From: Nocardioides agariphilus
GTDB lineage: Bacteria; Actinomycetota; Actinomycetes; Propionibacteriales; Nocardioidaceae
Length of the DNA: 64,000 nt
Direction: 5' to 3'
Assembly (NCBI RefSeq): GCF_015352445.1
Contig: NZ_JADKPO010000021.1
Location: 1 to 64,000, forward strand
The position numbers and the translations under genes were made by a program. Of this stretch, positions 44,221 through 56,101 are shown piece after piece. Every line of letters starts with the position of its first letter. Positions within the stretch are counted from its first letter, which is position 1. Under the pieces are notes generated by a model that saw only the letters and a list, made by a program, of their open reading frames with translations, did not search any database and was not told the origin of the DNA.

Positions 44221-45071
44221 GGAGATGATCTCCGCCGGACGAGGGCAACGGCTCCGGCGGCGCCGAGCAGCACCACGACGGCCACCGGTGCGACCCACGG
44301 CGGCAGTCCGTCGTCGTCGGACTGAGGCTCGGCCTCCACGGAGCCGTCGACCGGCGCGCCGGCCTCGGTCTGCTCCTCGGAGGCCGGGGTGGTCGGATCG
44401 GAGGGCTCGGGCGTAGCCGTCGCGGTCGTCGTCGGCTTGGGTCGCTTGGTCGTCGACGGCGTCGGCGACGAAGACGGAGAGTCGGGCGGCTGGCTCGAGG
44501 TGGCGACCGACGTCGGCGTCGCGGTCGGGTCCGGAGCCTGGCTGGTTGGCTTCTTGGTCGGGGTCGGTGTCGGTGTCGGCGACGCCTGGCGGTGGGGACT
44601 CGGATCGGTCTGCGGGCGGACGCCGCCGGACGAGCCGTCCCAGACCATGGCGAGGTAGCCACCTGCCGGGATCTCGAGCGAGCTGGCACCCAGCGAGGAG
44701 TAGGACCACGTGCCGCTCTTGCCGTCCGACCACCACAGACCCCAGTAGGCGTCGGCGGGTGGGGTGTTCACGCACGGGTCGTCGGCGGGCAGGCCGTCGA
44801 TCCGGCAGACGAAGCCCGGGAACCGCTGGACGTAGGTCAACGTGTGGCCGGCGTCCTTGAGCAGGCGGTCAGCGCTGCGACCGCCGCCGGAGGAGATGCA
44901 CGCGACCTGTACACCTCCGCCGAGTCCGCCCGGCTCGACGACGACGCTCACCCCCGAGGCCGTCTGGCAGGTGGCCGCCTCGGCGGGACCCGGGCTGCCC
45001 AACGACAGGGCGCCGCCGGCCGCCGCGGTCACCAGGACCGCGACGGCCGTGCGGGCGCGCTTCAGCAACAT
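44217..45071 (-). CDS. Secreted DUF4430-like protein, membrane anchored (SCO2322-type)
   Basis: Predicted 284-residue exported protein. The signal peptide covers about residues 1-32 (ending PAEAA). The domain from about 37-150 looks like DUF4430, the small beta-domain found at the C-terminus of transcobalamin and intrinsic factor. It contains ADRLLKDAGHTL, FVCRIDGLP, YWGLWWSDGKSGTWSYSSLGASSLEIPAGGYLAMVWDG and a Cys pair. A Pro/Thr-rich linker of about 100 residues follows, then a C-terminal membrane helix WVAPVAVVVLLGAAGAVAL and RRR. So a ligand-binding domain would stand out from the membrane on a stalk. It lies between the alpha-barrel gene and EcfT. Confidence 0.85.
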   Translation of the reverse strand: MLLKRARTAVAVLVTAAAGGALSLGSPGPAEAATCQTASGVSVVVEPGGLGGGVQVACISSGGGRSADRLLKDAGHTLTYVQRFPGFVCRIDGLPADDPCVNTPPADAYWGLWWSDGKSGTWSYSSLGASSLEIPAGGYLAMVWDGSSGGVRPQTDPSPHRQASPTPTPTPTKKPTSQAPDPTATPTSVATSSQPPDSPSSSPTPSTTKRPKPTTTATATPEPSDPTTPASEEQTEAGAPVDGSVEAEPQSDDDGLPPWVAPVAVVVLLGAAGAVALVRRRSSP

Positions 45072-45072
45072 C

Positions 45073-46407
45073 TCAGCGGGTGACCCGCACCGTCACCTCG
45101 CGGAGCCGGGCCCCGAGGTAGACCTGGAACGTGCGCCGTCCCGGGTCCCGGCTGACCACGAACGTGACGTGGTTGGTGGCGCGGCGGCCAGAGCGGAACT
45201 CGTAGGAGAACTTGCCGCTGCGCACGCACACGCGCTCCCCGGCGGCTACGCCGGTCAGCTCGATACGAAGCGGCTTGCCCACCGCGACGGTCCGAGGTGC
45301 CGTGGCGGTGAACCTGCCCTTGGCGGCCGGTGCCCACGTCAGCGCGGGGAGCGCCTGCGCGGAGGCCCGTCGCCACTGGCCGCTGGCCACCTTGCCGATG
45401 CCGGCCGCCTGGCCGGCGGCGTAGGCCTTCTGGTCGTAGGCGATGGCGCCGGGCTGCCTCTTGAGACGTCCCGAGCACGGGTTGGCGCCGCCCACCTGGA
45501 GGTTGCGCAGCCACACCGCGGCCTTGGCAGCCCGCCCGAGGGCGCCGGCGCGACCCAGCGCCCAGCCCGCCAGTCCGGTGCTGTTGGCGTTGGTGCGGGC
45601 CTTCGGCTTCCCGCTGATCGAGAAGCTGCCGTTGGCCCGCTGGGTGTCACGCAGCCACGAGACCGCCTTGGCGACCGCCGCCTTGGCCGCATCGCCCTTG
45701 ATGGTGGACAGCGCCAGGATCGCGGTCGCGGTCGCGTCGGTGCTGGCGCCGTTCTCGCCGGTGGGCGCGCCGTCGCAGGACTGGTCGGCGAGAGCCTTGT
45801 CGGCGGTGAAGGACTCCCGGAAGTAGCCCGCCGAGCACTGCTGCTGCAGCAGGAACGACGTCACGTCACCGGACTCGGCGCTGTCGGTGACAGCGAGCGC
45901 GCGGGCGGCGAACGCCTGACCGAACACGTTGGCGCTGTCGCCGAAGCCGCTGAGGTCCTCGATCCGACCGACGATGGGTTCGGTCGAGGAGACCCGGTCC
46001 TCGAGCTGGGTGATCAGGTCCTGACCACCGAAGGCACGCGGGTCTCGATGTGCGACGAGCGCGAGGACCGAGGCCTTGCCGAGGTTGCCGGCGTAGCGGT
46101 CGTCCATGTAGCCGATGTAGCTGGACACGTCGTTGGCGACGCGCGTGACGATCTGCTGGACGACTGCCGGCCGCTGGCCAGCGGCGTCGAGCGCGAGCGC
46201 GACGTCGATGGTCAGGCCGTAGTCGTCGAAGTCGAACTCCTGGTTGTGCACCGCGCCGTCGGTCAGCTGGCCCGACAGCCAGCCTCCGCCGGCGAAGGCC
46301 GGCCTCCGGTCGTAGGTCACGGCACCGGCCGGCGATGCCAGCCCGGCCACCAGGGTGGCGGCTGCGGTCGCTGCAACGACCGCGGCCAGGGGACGGGAGA
46401 TTCTCAT
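45073..46407 (-). CDS. Secreted alpha/alpha-barrel (transcobalamin alpha-domain / squalene-cyclase-like) protein
   Basis: Predicted 444-residue exported protein. The signal peptide is about residues 1-29 (ends PAGA). Repeated helix pairs typical of the prenyltransferase/squalene-cyclase and transcobalamin alpha-domain follow: GGWLSGQLTDGAVHNQEFDFDDYGLTIDVALAL, NLGKASVLALVAHRDPRAFGGQDLITQLE, FGQAFAARALAV, GASTDATATAILALSTIKGD, ANSTGLAGWALGRAG and KAAVWLRNLQV. The last about 95 residues form a beta-rich domain (RIELTGVAAGERVCV... TFQVYLGARLREVTVRV). It is the first gene after the cobalamin riboswitch, with a GGGAAGGAAG ribosome site inside a hairpin. It probably binds corrinoid outside the membrane. 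Confidence 0.82.
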   Translation of the reverse strand: MRISRPLAAVVAATAAATLVAGLASPAGAVTYDRRPAFAGGGWLSGQLTDGAVHNQEFDFDDYGLTIDVALALDAAGQRPAVVQQIVTRVANDVSSYIGYMDDRYAGNLGKASVLALVAHRDPRAFGGQDLITQLEDRVSSTEPIVGRIEDLSGFGDSANVFGQAFAARALAVTDSAESGDVTSFLLQQQCSAGYFRESFTADKALADQSCDGAPTGENGASTDATATAILALSTIKGDAAKAAVAKAVSWLRDTQRANGSFSISGKPKARTNANSTGLAGWALGRAGALGRAAKAAVWLRNLQVGGANPCSGRLKRQPGAIAYDQKAYAAGQAAGIGKVASGQWRRASAQALPALTWAPAAKGRFTATAPRTVAVGKPLRIELTGVAAGERVCVRSGKFSYEFRSGRRATNHVTFVVSRDPGRRTFQVYLGARLREVTVRVTR

Positions 46408-46437
46408 GGCTTCCTTCCCGCTGCTGACAGCGGGAAG
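46408..46437 (-). promoter_or_regulatory. Ribosome-site-sequestering hairpin (riboswitch expression platform)
   Basis: On the minus strand CTTCCCGCTG-TCAG-CAGCGGGAAG is a perfect 10-bp stem. Its 3' arm contains the GGGAAG part of the ribosome site, which lies 6-16 nt before the ATG at 46407. This indicates control of translation initiation rather than transcription termination. Confidence 0.7.
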
Positions 46438-46479
46438 ATCACCGGCCGGTGAGCTCGGGCCGGGGAGCCACCCGCTGCT

Positions 46480-46660
46480 TTCCACGACAGCGTGTGTTCA
46501 GGACGCTCCGTCGTGGGTGCTCCGGCTCGCACTCCAGGACCTGGCGGTCCAGGAGGTGCCTACGGTTGCGGGTCAGCGCCGGACTTCGACCGGCTTCCCC
46601 CGACTACGGGCGTTTGTGGTTGTGGTGCTCCCGAACGGGAGCGGGCTCACCCTACTCCCG
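46480..46660 (-). promoter_or_regulatory. Cobalamin riboswitch
   Basis: The minus strand at 46561-46599 reads GGGAAGCCGGTCGAAGTCCG followed by GCGCTGACCCGCAACCGTA, the conserved core of cobalamin riboswitches (GGGAA...GGT...A-GTCC...GCTG-CCCGCAAC-GT). Farther 3', at 46510-46534, GAGTGCGAGCCGGAGCACC is a version of the B12-box. The 5' arm near 46627-46643 (GCTCCCGTTCGGGAGC) is a probable peripheral stem. The order of elements and their spacing to the operon (70-250 nt before the ATG) is normal. The outer limits are approximate. Confidence 0.88.
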
Positions 46661-46678
46661 CGCCAGGTCGCCGACGAA

Positions 46679-48211
46679 TCAGGTGAGTTTTTCGAGCACG
46701 AGCTCGCGAACCCGCGCGGCATCGGCCTGACCCCGCATCTGCTTCATGACCGCACCGATGAGCGCGCCCGCCGCATTGACCTTGCCCTCGCGGATCTTGT
46801 CGGCGACGTCGGGGTTAGCGGCGATCGCCTCGTCGACGGCAGCGGACAAGGCGCCCTCGTCGGACACGATGGCCAGGTCGCGCGCGGCAATGATCTCGTC
46901 AGGAGTGCCCTCCCCGGCAACGAGTCCGTCGAACACCTGGCGCGCCAGCTTGTCGTTGATCGCGCCCTCGTCGACCAGCGCCTGGACCCGGGCCACGTCA
47001 GCCGGCGTCACGCCGAGCGCGGCGATGTCGGTCTCGGTCTCGTTGGCGCGTCGGGCGAGCTCGCCGAGCCACCACTTGCGCGCGGTCTGAGCGGAGGCAC
47101 CTGCGGCGATGGTCTCCTCGACCAGACCGAGCGCGCCGGCACCGACGGTGTCCCGCATCTCCAGGTCCGTGAAGCCCCAGGCCGCCTGCAACCGCGCCCG
47201 CCGCTCGTGGGGCGGCTCCGGCAGCGAGGCGCGCAACCGCTCCACCCACTCGCGGTCCGGCGCGACCGGGACCAGGTCCGGCTCCGGGAAGTAGCGGTAG
47301 TCCTCGGCGTCGGACTTCTCCCGCCCGGAGGTCGTGATGCCGGTGTCCTCGTGCCAGTGCCGCGTCTCCTGCAGGATCGGCCGGCCGGACGTCAGTACGG
47401 CGGCGTGCCGCTGCACCTCGTAACGCACGGCGCGCTCCACCGAGCGCAGCGAGTTGACGTTCTTGGTCTCGGTGCGGGTGCCCAGGGCGTGCCGTCCCGC
47501 GCCGTCGGACTCCGAGCCGACGTCGCGCGGGGCCAGCGAGAGGTTGACGTCGCAGCGCAGCGAGCCCTGCTCCATCCGCACGTCGCTCACCCCGAGCCCG
47601 AGCAGGAGGTCCCGCAGCTGCGCGACGTAGGCCTTGGCGACCAGCGGCACCAGCTCCCGCGTGCCGAGGATCGGCTTGGTGACGATCTCGATGAGCGGGA
47701 TCCCGGCGCGGTTGTAGTCGACGAGGGAGTAGTCCGCGCCGTGGATGCGACCGGTCGCGCCGCCGACGTGCAGCGACTTCCCGGTGTCCTCCTCCATGTG
47801 AGCCCGCTCGATGTCGACGCGCACCGTCTGCGGCCCGTCCGGTCCCTCGACGACCACGTCGGTCCAGCCGTTGAAGGCGATGGGCTCGTCGTACTGCGAG
47901 GTCTGGAAGTTCTTCGGCATGTCCGGGTAGAAGTAGTTCTTCCGGGCGAAGCGGCACCACTCGGCTATCTCGCAGTTGAGCGCCAGCCCGATGCGCATCG
48001 CCGACTCGACGGCCGTCCGGTTGACGACGGGCATCGATCCCGGCAGGCCCAGGCACGTCGGGCAGGTCTGCGTGTTGGGCGGTGCCCCGAACTCCGTCGG
48101 GCAGCCGCAGAACATCTTCGAGGCCGTGTTGAGCTCGACGTGCACCTCGAGACCGAGGGCGGGGTCGAAGCGCTCGAGCGCCTCGTCGTAGGGCATCAGC
48201 TCTGCGTTCAT
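46679..48211 (-). CDS. gatB: Aspartyl/glutamyl-tRNA amidotransferase subunit B
   Basis: Predicted 510-residue subunit. It activates Glu-tRNA(Gln)/Asp-tRNA(Asn) by kinase action. The GatB signature is [22 protein letters not shown], followed by [19 protein letters not shown] (zinc-type cysteines), [19 protein letters not shown], and [13 protein letters not shown]. The C-terminal tail domain (GatB_Yqey) reaches RELVLEKLT. The ATG overlaps the gatA stop (ATGA). The gene ends just upstream of the cobalamin riboswitch of the next operon. Confidence 0.96.
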   Translation of the reverse strand: MNAELMPYDEALERFDPALGLEVHVELNTASKMFCGCPTEFGAPPNTQTCPTCLGLPGSMPVVNRTAVESAMRIGLALNCEIAEWCRFARKNYFYPDMPKNFQTSQYDEPIAFNGWTDVVVEGPDGPQTVRVDIERAHMEEDTGKSLHVGGATGRIHGADYSLVDYNRAGIPLIEIVTKPILGTRELVPLVAKAYVAQLRDLLLGLGVSDVRMEQGSLRCDVNLSLAPRDVGSESDGAGRHALGTRTETKNVNSLRSVERAVRYEVQRHAAVLTSGRPILQETRHWHEDTGITTSGREKSDAEDYRYFPEPDLVPVAPDREWVERLRASLPEPPHERRARLQAAWGFTDLEMRDTVGAGALGLVEETIAAGASAQTARKWWLGELARRANETETDIAALGVTPADVARVQALVDEGAINDKLARQVFDGLVAGEGTPDEIIAARDLAIVSDEGALSAAVDEAIAANPDVADKIREGKVNAAGALIGAVMKQMRGQADAARVRELVLEKLT

Positions 48212-49743
48212 GCCGTCGTCCCCGTTCGGTGGTCGAGCTCGTCGAGCCCCCGCGCCTGGTCGAGCAGCGGCCCGCCCCACTTGTCGAGCAGGATCGCCTC
48301 CAGCGCCGCGCCCACCAGGTAGACCCGGTCGTCGGCCATCGCCGGCGCCAGGATCTGGACGCCGGCCGGCAGGCCGTCCTCGTCGGCCAGGCCGCTCGGC
48401 ACCGAGATCCCCGGCACACCCGAGAGGTTGGCGGGGATGGTGGCCAGGTCGTTGAGGTACATCGCCAGCGGGTCGTCGACCTTCTCGCCGAGCTTGAACG
48501 CCGTCGTGGGCGCTGTCGGCGAGAGCAGCACGTCGGCGTGCTCGAAGGCCTGCTGGAAGTCCCGCGTGATCAGGGTGCGCACCTTCTGGGCCTTGCCGTA
48601 GTAGGCGTCGTAGTAGCCGCTCGACAGCGCGTAGGTGCCCAAGATGATGCGGCGCTTCACCTCGTCGCCGAAGCCCGCCTCGCGGGTCGCGCGCATGACG
48701 TCCTCGGCGCTGGGGTCGCCTTCGGGAGTGACGCGCAGCCCGTAGCGCATCGCGTCGAAGCGGGCCAGGTTGCTGGACGCCTCGGCCGGCAGGATCAGGT
48801 AGTAGGTCGCGAGCGCGTGCACGAAGTGGGGGCAGGACACCTCGACCAGCTCGGCGCCGGCCGCGACCATCAGGTCGACCGACTCCTGGAACCGCGCGAG
48901 TACGCCGTCTTGGTAGCCCTCGCCGCCGAGCTCCTTGACGACGCCGATCCGCACGCCGGACAGGTCGCCCTCGGCACCCCGCTGCGTGGCGCCCACCAGG
49001 TCGGGCAGGGGCGCGTCGATCGAGGTCGAGTCACGCGGATCGTGGCCGCCGATGACGGTGTGCAGCAGCGCGGCATCCAGCACCGTGCGCGTGACGGGGC
49101 CGGCCTGGTCGAGGGAGTTGGCCAGCGAGACGAGGCCGTAGCGCGAGACACCGCCATAGGTCGGCTTCACCCCGACCGAGCCCGTCACCGCGGCAGGCTG
49201 GCGGATCGAGCCACCCGTGTCGGTGCCGATCGCCAGCGGGGCTTCGTAGGCGGCGACCGCCGCCGCCGATCCACCGCCGGAACCGCCGGGGATCCGGTCG
49301 AGGTCCCACGGGTTCCTGGTCGGTCCGTAGGCGGAGTGCTCGGTCGAGGAGCCCATCGCGAACTCGTCCATGTTGGTCTTGCCGAGGATCGGCAGACCCG
49401 CCTCGCGCAGGCGCGCGACGACGGTCGCGTCGTACGGCGGCACCCACCCCTCGAGGATCCGCGAGCCGCAGGTCGTCGGCAGGCCCTTGGTGGCCAGCAC
49501 GTCCTTGACGGCGATCGGGATCCCGTCGAGCGGTGAGAGAGCCTCGCCGTTGGCGCGGCGCGCGTCGGAGGCAGCCGCCTGCTCGAGGGCGCCCTCGGCG
49601 TCGACGTGGAGGAAGGAGTGGAGGCGATCGTCGACCTCGGCGATCCGGTCGAGGTGACGTTGGGTCACCTCGACCGAGGTCACGGCACCGGCCGCGAGCT
49701 CCTCGGCCAACCCGGCCGCGGTCGTGCTCGTGCCCCCGGTCAC
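48208..49743 (-). CDS. gatA: Aspartyl/glutamyl-tRNA amidotransferase subunit A
   Basis: Predicted 511-residue amidase-signature protein that releases ammonia from glutamine. Catalytic Lys lies in [14 protein letters not shown]. The Ser pair lies in [40 protein letters not shown], the standard GatA stretch. The GTG start overlaps the gatC stop (GTGA), giving a coupled gatC-gatA-gatB operon. It provides the glutaminase activity for the tRNA-dependent Gln/Asn pathway. Confidence 0.96.
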   Translation of the reverse strand: MTGGTSTTAAGLAEELAAGAVTSVEVTQRHLDRIAEVDDRLHSFLHVDAEGALEQAAASDARRANGEALSPLDGIPIAVKDVLATKGLPTTCGSRILEGWVPPYDATVVARLREAGLPILGKTNMDEFAMGSSTEHSAYGPTRNPWDLDRIPGGSGGGSAAAVAAYEAPLAIGTDTGGSIRQPAAVTGSVGVKPTYGGVSRYGLVSLANSLDQAGPVTRTVLDAALLHTVIGGHDPRDSTSIDAPLPDLVGATQRGAEGDLSGVRIGVVKELGGEGYQDGVLARFQESVDLMVAAGAELVEVSCPHFVHALATYYLILPAEASSNLARFDAMRYGLRVTPEGDPSAEDVMRATREAGFGDEVKRRIILGTYALSSGYYDAYYGKAQKVRTLITRDFQQAFEHADVLLSPTAPTTAFKLGEKVDDPLAMYLNDLATIPANLSGVPGISVPSGLADEDGLPAGVQILAPAMADDRVYLVGAALEAILLDKWGGPLLDQARGLDELDHRTGTTA

Positions 49744-50060
49744 TGCTCGTCCCCCAAGATCCTCGGCACCTTGAACCGCTGCTCCTCCTGCTCGGGGGCT
49801 CCGGACAGGGCCTCCTCGACCGTCAGGCCGGGGACCACCACGTCGGCCCGGAAGACGTTGGTCAACGGCAGCGCGTGGGAGGTCGGCGGGATGTCGTCGT
49901 CGGCCACGCCGCTGATCGAGGCCACCGACTCGAGGATCACCGACAGCTGGGGGGCGAGGTGGTCGAGCTCTGCGTCGGACAGGTCGATGCGGGCCAGCGT
50001 CGCGAGGTGGGCGAGCTCGTCCCTGCTGATCGAGGGCCCTGGGGCTGGACTGTCGGGCAT
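49740..50060 (-). CDS. gatC: Aspartyl/glutamyl-tRNA amidotransferase subunit C
   Basis: Predicted 106-residue subunit that holds GatA and GatB together. The GatC signature begins [38 protein letters not shown], with the C-terminal [34 protein letters not shown]. It is first in gatCAB. TAGGAT lies 7 nt before the ATG, pointing to a leaderless message. The open frame extending to 50978 is not coding beyond the ATG. Confidence 0.95.
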   Translation of the reverse strand: MPDSPAPGPSISRDELAHLATLARIDLSDAELDHLAPQLSVILESVASISGVADDDIPPTSHALPLTNVFRADVVVPGLTVEEALSGAPEQEEQRFKVPRILGDEQ

Positions 50061-50067
50061 GGCGAGA

Positions 50068-50073
50068 ATCCTA
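50068..50073 (-). promoter_or_regulatory. -10-like hexamer TAGGAT before gatCAB
   Basis: TAGGAT, 7 nt, then the gatC ATG at 50060. Confidence 0.5.
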
Positions 50074-50074
50074 G

Positions 50075-53825
<3,751 letters not shown>

Positions 53826-53884
53826 GACCTGCGATGTTAGGCCCTGGCTCACGCCGACGAGGACGCAAGTCGTGGCTTTGCCAG

Positions 53885-53901
53885 AGGTGTCAGCGGCACC
53901 T
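53885..53901. promoter_or_regulatory. Candidate LysR-type operator
   Basis: AGGTG-TCAGCGG-CACCT is an inverted repeat with perfect 5-bp arms and a 7-bp spacer in the LysR/FAD-oxidase gap, 7 bp before the oxidase ATG. It could be a regulator site or a hairpin affecting translation. Evidence is positional only. Confidence 0.35.
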
Positions 53902-53908
53902 TGTCGGC

Positions 53909-55315
53909 ATGACCCAGATCATCGACCGCACATCAGACGACCGGTCCGCCAACCAGTCCGCCACCGACCTCACCGACCTCGTACGCCGGGTGGCCGGCCC
54001 CGTTCTCGACGGCGCCGACCCTCGGGCCGCTGAGGAGGTCGCGGCCTTCAACCTCGCCGTGACCCACCGTCCCCGGGTGGTGGTCGGCGCGACCAGCTCC
54101 GAGGACGTCGTCGCCGCCGTCTCGTGGGCTGTCGCCCACGGGCTTCCCGTCGCCGTGCAGTCGACCGGTCACGGGGCCGTCCACGGCGTGGCGGACGCCT
54201 TGATGATCACCACGGGCCGGGTGCGCTCGGTCGAGATCGACCCCGTCCGCCGGACGGCCACGGTGGGTGCCGGCACTCGCTGGGTCGACGTCGTCGAGGC
54301 TGCCGCGCCCTACGACCTCGCCCCGGTCAGCGGCTCCTCCTCCGACGTCGGAGTGGTGGGCTTCTGCACGGGTGGCGGCATCGGCCCGCTCAGCCGCGCG
54401 CACGGCTTCGGCGCCGACCAGGTCAGCTCCTTCGAGCTGGTGACCGCCGACGGCCGGCTCCGCCACGTCGACGCCGGCAGCGAGGCCGACCTGTTCTGGG
54501 CCGTGCGCGGCGGCAAGGGCAACTTCGGCGTCGTCACCTCCATGGTCCTCGGACTCGTGCCGCTCACGACGATGTACGCCGGGGCGGTGTTCTTCGCCGC
54601 CTCGTCGGTGCGCGACGTGCTGCACTCCTGGCGGACGTGGGCACCCACCCTCCCCGAGCGAGCCACGACCTCGGTCGCACTGCTCAACCTCCCGCCGTTC
54701 GAGGACATCCCCGAGCCGTTGCGCGGCCAGCACGTGGCGATGCTGCGGTTCGCCTACGACGGTGGCGAGTCCGAGGGCGCCGCGCTGCTGGCACCCATGC
54801 TGGCCGCGGGCGAGGTGCTGCTCTCGGGTGTACAGGCGATGCGCTACACCGAGGCCGACTCGATCCACCAGGATCCCGCCGACCCGCTGCCGGTCTGGGA
54901 GCAGGGCACCCTGCTGCGCGAGCTCAGCGCCGAGGCAGTAGAGGTCCTGATCGAGCAGGCGGGACCCGCCTCCGACAAGGCGCTGGCCATGGTGGAGCTG
55001 CGGCTGATGGGCGGCGCCCTGGGCCGGCAGCCACGAGTGCCCAACGCCGTCGCCGGCCGGGAAGGCGCGTTCAGCCTGCTGGCCCTCGGCGTGCTGCTGC
55101 CCGGTCTCGAGGAGGTCGTCAAGGCGGCCGGGATCGGACTGATCGCGGCCCTGGCGCCCTGGACGACCGGCACCAGCATCGTGAACTGGCTCAGCTCGAC
55201 CGCCAGCCGCGAGGACGTGGCCAGGGCCTGGCGTCCGGAGGTGTACGAGCGTCTGGTCGCCATCAAGCAGCAGGTCGACCCCGACCGGGTCTTCCGGTTC
55301 GGGCACGCTCTGTGA
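53909..55315 (+). CDS. FAD-linked oxidase (BBE/PCMH family)
   Basis: Predicted 468-residue flavoprotein. The PCMH FAD-binding domain holds VTHRPRVVVGATSSEDVVAAVSWAVAHGLPVAVQSTGHGAVHGVADALMITTGRV; STGHG provides the His that is 8-alpha-N-linked to FAD in this family. GFCTGGGIGPLSRAHGFGADQV is the second FAD motif. The C-terminal IVNWLS..RLVAIKQQVDPDRVFRF includes the BBE-type end (DPxxxF). No signal peptide is present. The ATG at 53909 is preferred to the frame to 53834. It is probably controlled by the divergent LysR protein. Confidence 0.92.
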   Translation: MTQIIDRTSDDRSANQSATDLTDLVRRVAGPVLDGADPRAAEEVAAFNLAVTHRPRVVVGATSSEDVVAAVSWAVAHGLPVAVQSTGHGAVHGVADALMITTGRVRSVEIDPVRRTATVGAGTRWVDVVEAAAPYDLAPVSGSSSDVGVVGFCTGGGIGPLSRAHGFGADQVSSFELVTADGRLRHVDAGSEADLFWAVRGGKGNFGVVTSMVLGLVPLTTMYAGAVFFAASSVRDVLHSWRTWAPTLPERATTSVALLNLPPFEDIPEPLRGQHVAMLRFAYDGGESEGAALLAPMLAAGEVLLSGVQAMRYTEADSIHQDPADPLPVWEQGTLLRELSAEAVEVLIEQAGPASDKALAMVELRLMGGALGRQPRVPNAVAGREGAFSLLALGVLLPGLEEVVKAAGIGLIAALAPWTTGTSIVNWLSSTASREDVARAWRPEVYERLVAIKQQVDPDRVFRFGHAL

Positions 55316-55400
55316 GCGGTCTCCCCCGGTGGTCTAGACCGAAGGAATCGATCGCGATGAAACGGAATTGTTCTGTCCGGGTCAGCGGTTGTAGGGTCCG

Positions 55401-55420
55401 ACGAAACGGAACCGTTTCGT
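55401..55420. promoter_or_regulatory. Palindromic TetR operator upstream of the TetR/MFS operon
   Basis: ACGAAACGG-AA-CCGTTTCGT is a perfect inverted repeat with 9-bp arms. A related half-site (ATGAAACGGAA) lies at 55357-55367. It sits 40 bp before the TetR GTG, where repression of the TetR-MFS operon would be expected. Confidence 0.72.
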
Positions 55421-55459
55421 TTCATCCACCTCACATAAGCACCACCTCCAGGAGCACCG

Positions 55460-56092
55460 GTGACCCCCATCTCGATGACCGTCCCTCACGGCGAGGGCAC
55501 TCGCCCCCGGGTGGAGGGCGACCGCGAGCAGGAGATCTTCGACGCCACCCTCCACGTCCTCGAAGAGGTCGGCTACGACCGCCTCACCATGGACGCGGTG
55601 GCGGCAGCGGCCCGTGCCTCCAAGGCCACGCTCTACCGGCGCTGGAACGGCAAGGTCACCCTCGTCATCGACGCCCTCCTCTCGCAGAAGACGCCCCACG
55701 AGGCACCCGACACGGGCACGCTGAGGGGCGATCTGATCGCGACGTTCTGCGGCGCAGGCGGCCTGACCGACCACAGCGCCGTGGCGACGTTCGCCAGCGT
55801 GCTGACAGCGATCAGCCGCGACGCCGAGTTCGCCGAGGCGTTCCGGCAGCGCGTGATCGGGCCCAAGGCCGCGATGGGCCGGCTCATCTTCGAGCGGGCC
55901 CAGGAGCGCGGTGAGCTGCGTGAGGGCGTCGACATCGACCTGCTCGCGCCGGCCCTGGCCGGCATCTGTCTGCACCGCCTGTTCTTGATGGGCCTCCCGC
56001 CCGACCAAGACGTCATCGCCCGCGTCGTCGACCAGATCATCCTGCCGGCCGCGCTGCCCTTCGATTCACTCCAGACCCTGCAAGAGAACTAA
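55460..56092 (+). CDS. TetR/AcrR-family regulator of the downstream efflux pump
   Basis: Predicted 210-residue regulator. The N-terminal HTH is REQEIFDATLHVLEEVGYDRLTMDAVAAAARASKATLYRRW, followed by the TetR_C_16-type C-domain. The GTG at 55460 has AGGAG 7 nt upstream. Its stop is 9 bp before the MFS start, so the two form an operon, and the operator at 55401 indicates autorepression relieved by a pump substrate. Confidence 0.92.
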   Translation: MTPISMTVPHGEGTRPRVEGDREQEIFDATLHVLEEVGYDRLTMDAVAAAARASKATLYRRWNGKVTLVIDALLSQKTPHEAPDTGTLRGDLIATFCGAGGLTDHSAVATFASVLTAISRDAEFAEAFRQRVIGPKAAMGRLIFERAQERGELREGVDIDLLAPALAGICLHRLFLMGLPPDQDVIARVVDQIILPAALPFDSLQTLQEN

Positions 56093-56101
56093 GGAAACGA
56101 C

